Below, piece by piece: positions 15,349-16,882 of a stretch of DNA of 16,882 nucleotides. A program made the position numbers and the translations under genes. How positions within the stretch are numbered: the stretch's first letter is position 1; the number at the start of each line of letters is the position of its first letter. Source of the DNA: Gammaproteobacteria bacterium (GTDB lineage: Bacteria > Pseudomonadota > Gammaproteobacteria > Arenicellales > Poriferihabitantaceae); assembly GCA_020027415.1 (NCBI GenBank), contig JAHRAW010000004.1, positions 1 to 16,882 on the forward strand, given 5' to 3'. The notes below the pieces were generated by a model. It had not been told where the DNA came from, searched no databases, and was given only the letters and a program-made list of their open reading frames with translations.

Positions 15349-16044
15349 TCACAAACCACCGTTCCAGTGCACGAAATTTTGCAACAGTTGCAGCCCGGCG
15401 CGTTGGCTTTTTTCCGGGTGGAACTGGGTGGCAAACAGGTTGTCCTGCGCCGCCGCCGCGGTGAACGCGCCGCCGTATTCGCATTCGCCGACCACTTCGC
15501 TACGTTGTTCGCTGTCCACAAAATAACTGTTCGCAAAATAAAAACGTTGCCGGTCGGCGATGCCGCGCCATAGCGGATGGGCGCGGGTGTGGCGCACGCG
15601 ATTCCAGCCCATATGCGGAATTTTGTCCACCCCGCCAAGCGAATTTTCGCCGCCCGCGTTGGCAGTGGCGCCGTCGCCGCGGCGCTCGGAAAAATGCCGC
15701 ACCACGCCTTTAAGCAGCCCCAGCCCGGCGGTGCCGCCGTTTTCCGCGCTGTGCGCGTAGAGCGCTTGCAAGCCGAGGCATATCCCCAACACCGGACCGC
15801 GGTCGCGTTGCAAGCGCGTCAACACCGCGGCGCGCAACGCCGAATCGGCGTTCAACTGCTGCATCCACGCGCCCAGCGCGCCTTGCCCGGGCAGAATCAA
15901 ATGCCCAGCGGCGGCAATCACAGCCGGCTCGTCGCTAACGCAAACGCAAGCCGAAACTGGCATGGCGACGCAAACATGTTGCACCGCATTGTAGACCGAG
16001 CGGAGATTGCCGGTGCCAAGATCAACGATGACGATATTGGGCAT
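15349..16044 (-). CDS. hisH: Imidazole glycerol phosphate synthase subunit HisH (glutamine amidotransferase)
   Basis: Class I glutaminase that supplies ammonia to HisF. The 231-aa protein has VDLGTGNLRSVYNA at the N-terminus, LILPGQGALGAWM (oxyanion region), the nucleophile elbow VLGICLGLQAL with C89, HMGWNRV in the middle, and the His-Glu pair H209/E211 in FATQFHPEKSQ. It is slightly longer than usual owing to a Gly/Asn/Ala-rich insertion around residues 130-140 and a Cys-containing N-terminal loop (residues 25-36). It follows hisB after ~90 bp and precedes hisA by 42 bp. Confidence 0.96.
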   Translation of the reverse strand: MPNIVIVDLGTGNLRSVYNAVQHVCVAMPVSACVCVSDEPAVIAAAGHLILPGQGALGAWMQQLNADSALRAAVLTRLQRDRGPVLGICLGLQALYAHSAENGGTAGLGLLKGVVRHFSERRGDGATANAGGENSLGGVDKIPHMGWNRVRHTRAHPLWRGIADRQRFYFANSYFVDSEQRSEVVGECEYGGAFTAAAAQDNLFATQFHPEKSQRAGLQLLQNFVHWNGGL

Positions 16045-16133
16045 GCGAAGGTTGATTGGGCATTACGCTACGGTAACGCTGTATCTGTACGCGCGGTGCA
16101 ACGCCGAGGTAGCGCGCTGATATTGCCGCTTGC

Positions 16134-16724
16134 TTACAGCACCCCTTTGGTGGAAGGAATATCGCGCATGCGCGGGTCCGGTTCCACCGCCATTCGCAAC
16201 GCGCGGGCAAATGCCTTAAACATCGTCTCGGCGATATGGTGGGAATTGACGCCGCGTAAATTATCTAAGTGCAAGGTGACCAGCGCATGATTGCAAAACC
16301 CTTGGAAAAATTCATGGATCAAACCGGTTGCAAAACGCCCGATTTGCGCATCGGGAAAAGCCGCCTCCATCACCAACAGCGGTCGCCCGGAAAAATCCAC
16401 CACCGCCCGACTCAACGCTTCGTCCAACGGCACATACGCATGCCCATAGCGGCGCACGCCTTTTTTGTCGCCCACCGCCTGCGCCACGGCTTGCCCGAAG
16501 GTGATGCCGATGTCTTCCACCGTATGATGGTCGTCAATGTGCAAATCACCGCGCGCCGCAATGTCCAGATCCAGCACGCCGTGGCGCGCGACTTGGTCAA
16601 GCATGTGTTCAAGGAACGGCACGCCGGTATCTAAACGCGCGGTGCCGGTGCCATCCAGATTGACCGTGACGGAAATCTCGGTTTCGCGGGTATGGCGGGC
16701 GATTTGGGCGGTACGGTCGGGCAT
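16134..16724 (-). CDS. hisB: Imidazoleglycerol-phosphate dehydratase
   Basis: Dehydrates imidazole glycerol phosphate to imidazole acetol phosphate; an Mn-dependent enzyme in the cytoplasm. The 196-aa monofunctional form (no histidinol phosphatase domain) shows RHTRETEISVTVNLDGTG, DTGVPFLEHMLDQ, GDLHIDDHHTVEDIGI with metal ligands H66, H67 and E70, GVRRYGHAYVPLDEALSR, VVDFSGRP, FFQGFCNHALVTLHLDNLRG, and the second metal block HHIAE (H162, H163, E166), ending IPSTKG. The ATG at 16724 has no clear Shine-Dalgarno. No gene end is visible upstream within the window, so hisB may head this transcript; hisG, hisD and hisC are not here. Confidence 0.97.
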   Translation of the reverse strand: MPDRTAQIARHTRETEISVTVNLDGTGTARLDTGVPFLEHMLDQVARHGVLDLDIAARGDLHIDDHHTVEDIGITFGQAVAQAVGDKKGVRRYGHAYVPLDEALSRAVVDFSGRPLLVMEAAFPDAQIGRFATGLIHEFFQGFCNHALVTLHLDNLRGVNSHHIAETMFKAFARALRMAVEPDPRMRDIPSTKGVL

Positions 16725-16776
16725 GGCGGCGGCAACGGATCGGCGATCTGTTTCTCGTCCGATTTGTTTGTTGTCA

Positions 16777-16805
16777 AGTATACAGGCAATTTGGTTGGCT
16801 GAGTC
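16777..16805 (-). promoter_or_regulatory. Candidate promoter upstream of hisB
   Basis: A good -10 TATACT (16777-16782, minus strand), directly preceded by TG, lies about 50 bp before the hisB start. At 17-nt spacing the -35 would be GACTCA (16800-16805), a poor match, so this rests mainly on the -10. Confidence 0.3.
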
Positions 16806-16827
16806 GCCCGATGTTAATTCCTTGCAC

Positions 16828-16856
16828 TTGTAAATTCGGCGATTTTCCTGTATGGT
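16828..16856 (+). promoter_or_regulatory. Candidate divergent promoter at the right edge
   Basis: On the plus strand TTGTAA (16828-16833) and TATGGT (16851-16856) are spaced by 17 nt. It would point out of the window, away from hisB. No plus-strand gene begins before the window ends, so it cannot be tested here. Confidence 0.3.
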
Positions 16857-16882
16857 TTAAGTTCTTAATTTCACCAACCCTT

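Overview
The window is about 16.9 kb of compact chromosomal DNA in which every confident gene lies on the minus strand. It suggests a Gram-negative member of the Pseudomonadota, Gamma- or Betaproteobacteria. The reasons are a split glycyl-tRNA synthetase (glyQ/glyS) followed by gmhB and plsC, a hisB-hisH-hisA-hisF-hisI run leading into tatA-tatB-tatC, an ADP-heptose (LPS) gene, and an outer-membrane beta-barrel protein. The species cannot be named from this sequence. No rRNA, tRNA, CRISPR array, transposase or integrase was seen.

In transcription order (right to left on the given strand): (1) 16724-13197 holds the late histidine genes hisB, hisH, hisA, hisF and hisI. (2) 13092-10919 holds the twin-arginine translocase genes tatA, tatB and tatC. 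tatB carries an unusual cysteine-containing C-terminal extension, and an unexplained ~390 bp, AT-richer gap separates it from tatC. (3) 10809-9145 is glutamine-dependent NAD synthetase (nadE), closed by a hairpin terminator. (4) 8956-7952 is an outer-membrane barrel gene with a near-consensus promoter, a strong ribosome binding site and a perfect palindromic terminator. Its open frame has no usable start codon in this sequence, and a 17-bp C tract (coding strand) lies between the ribosome binding site and the signal peptide. (5) 7842-25 holds galE, a stand-alone Pgi of the transaldolase-fusion type, glyQ, glyS, a MazG-like pyrophosphohydrolase, gmhB and plsC. The glyQ-to-plsC part is tightly packed, with overlaps of 20 and 13 nt, and is probably one operon.

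Most of the content is housekeeping: histidine synthesis, protein export, NAD synthesis, sugar phosphate and sugar nucleotide supply, LPS heptose synthesis, phospholipid acylation and tRNA charging. The points that deserve a second look are the TatB fusion, the barrel gene with its homopolymer and lost start, the absence of hisE at its usual place between hisI and tatA, the MazG-like insertion between glyS and gmhB, and two short tandem repeats near gene junctions.
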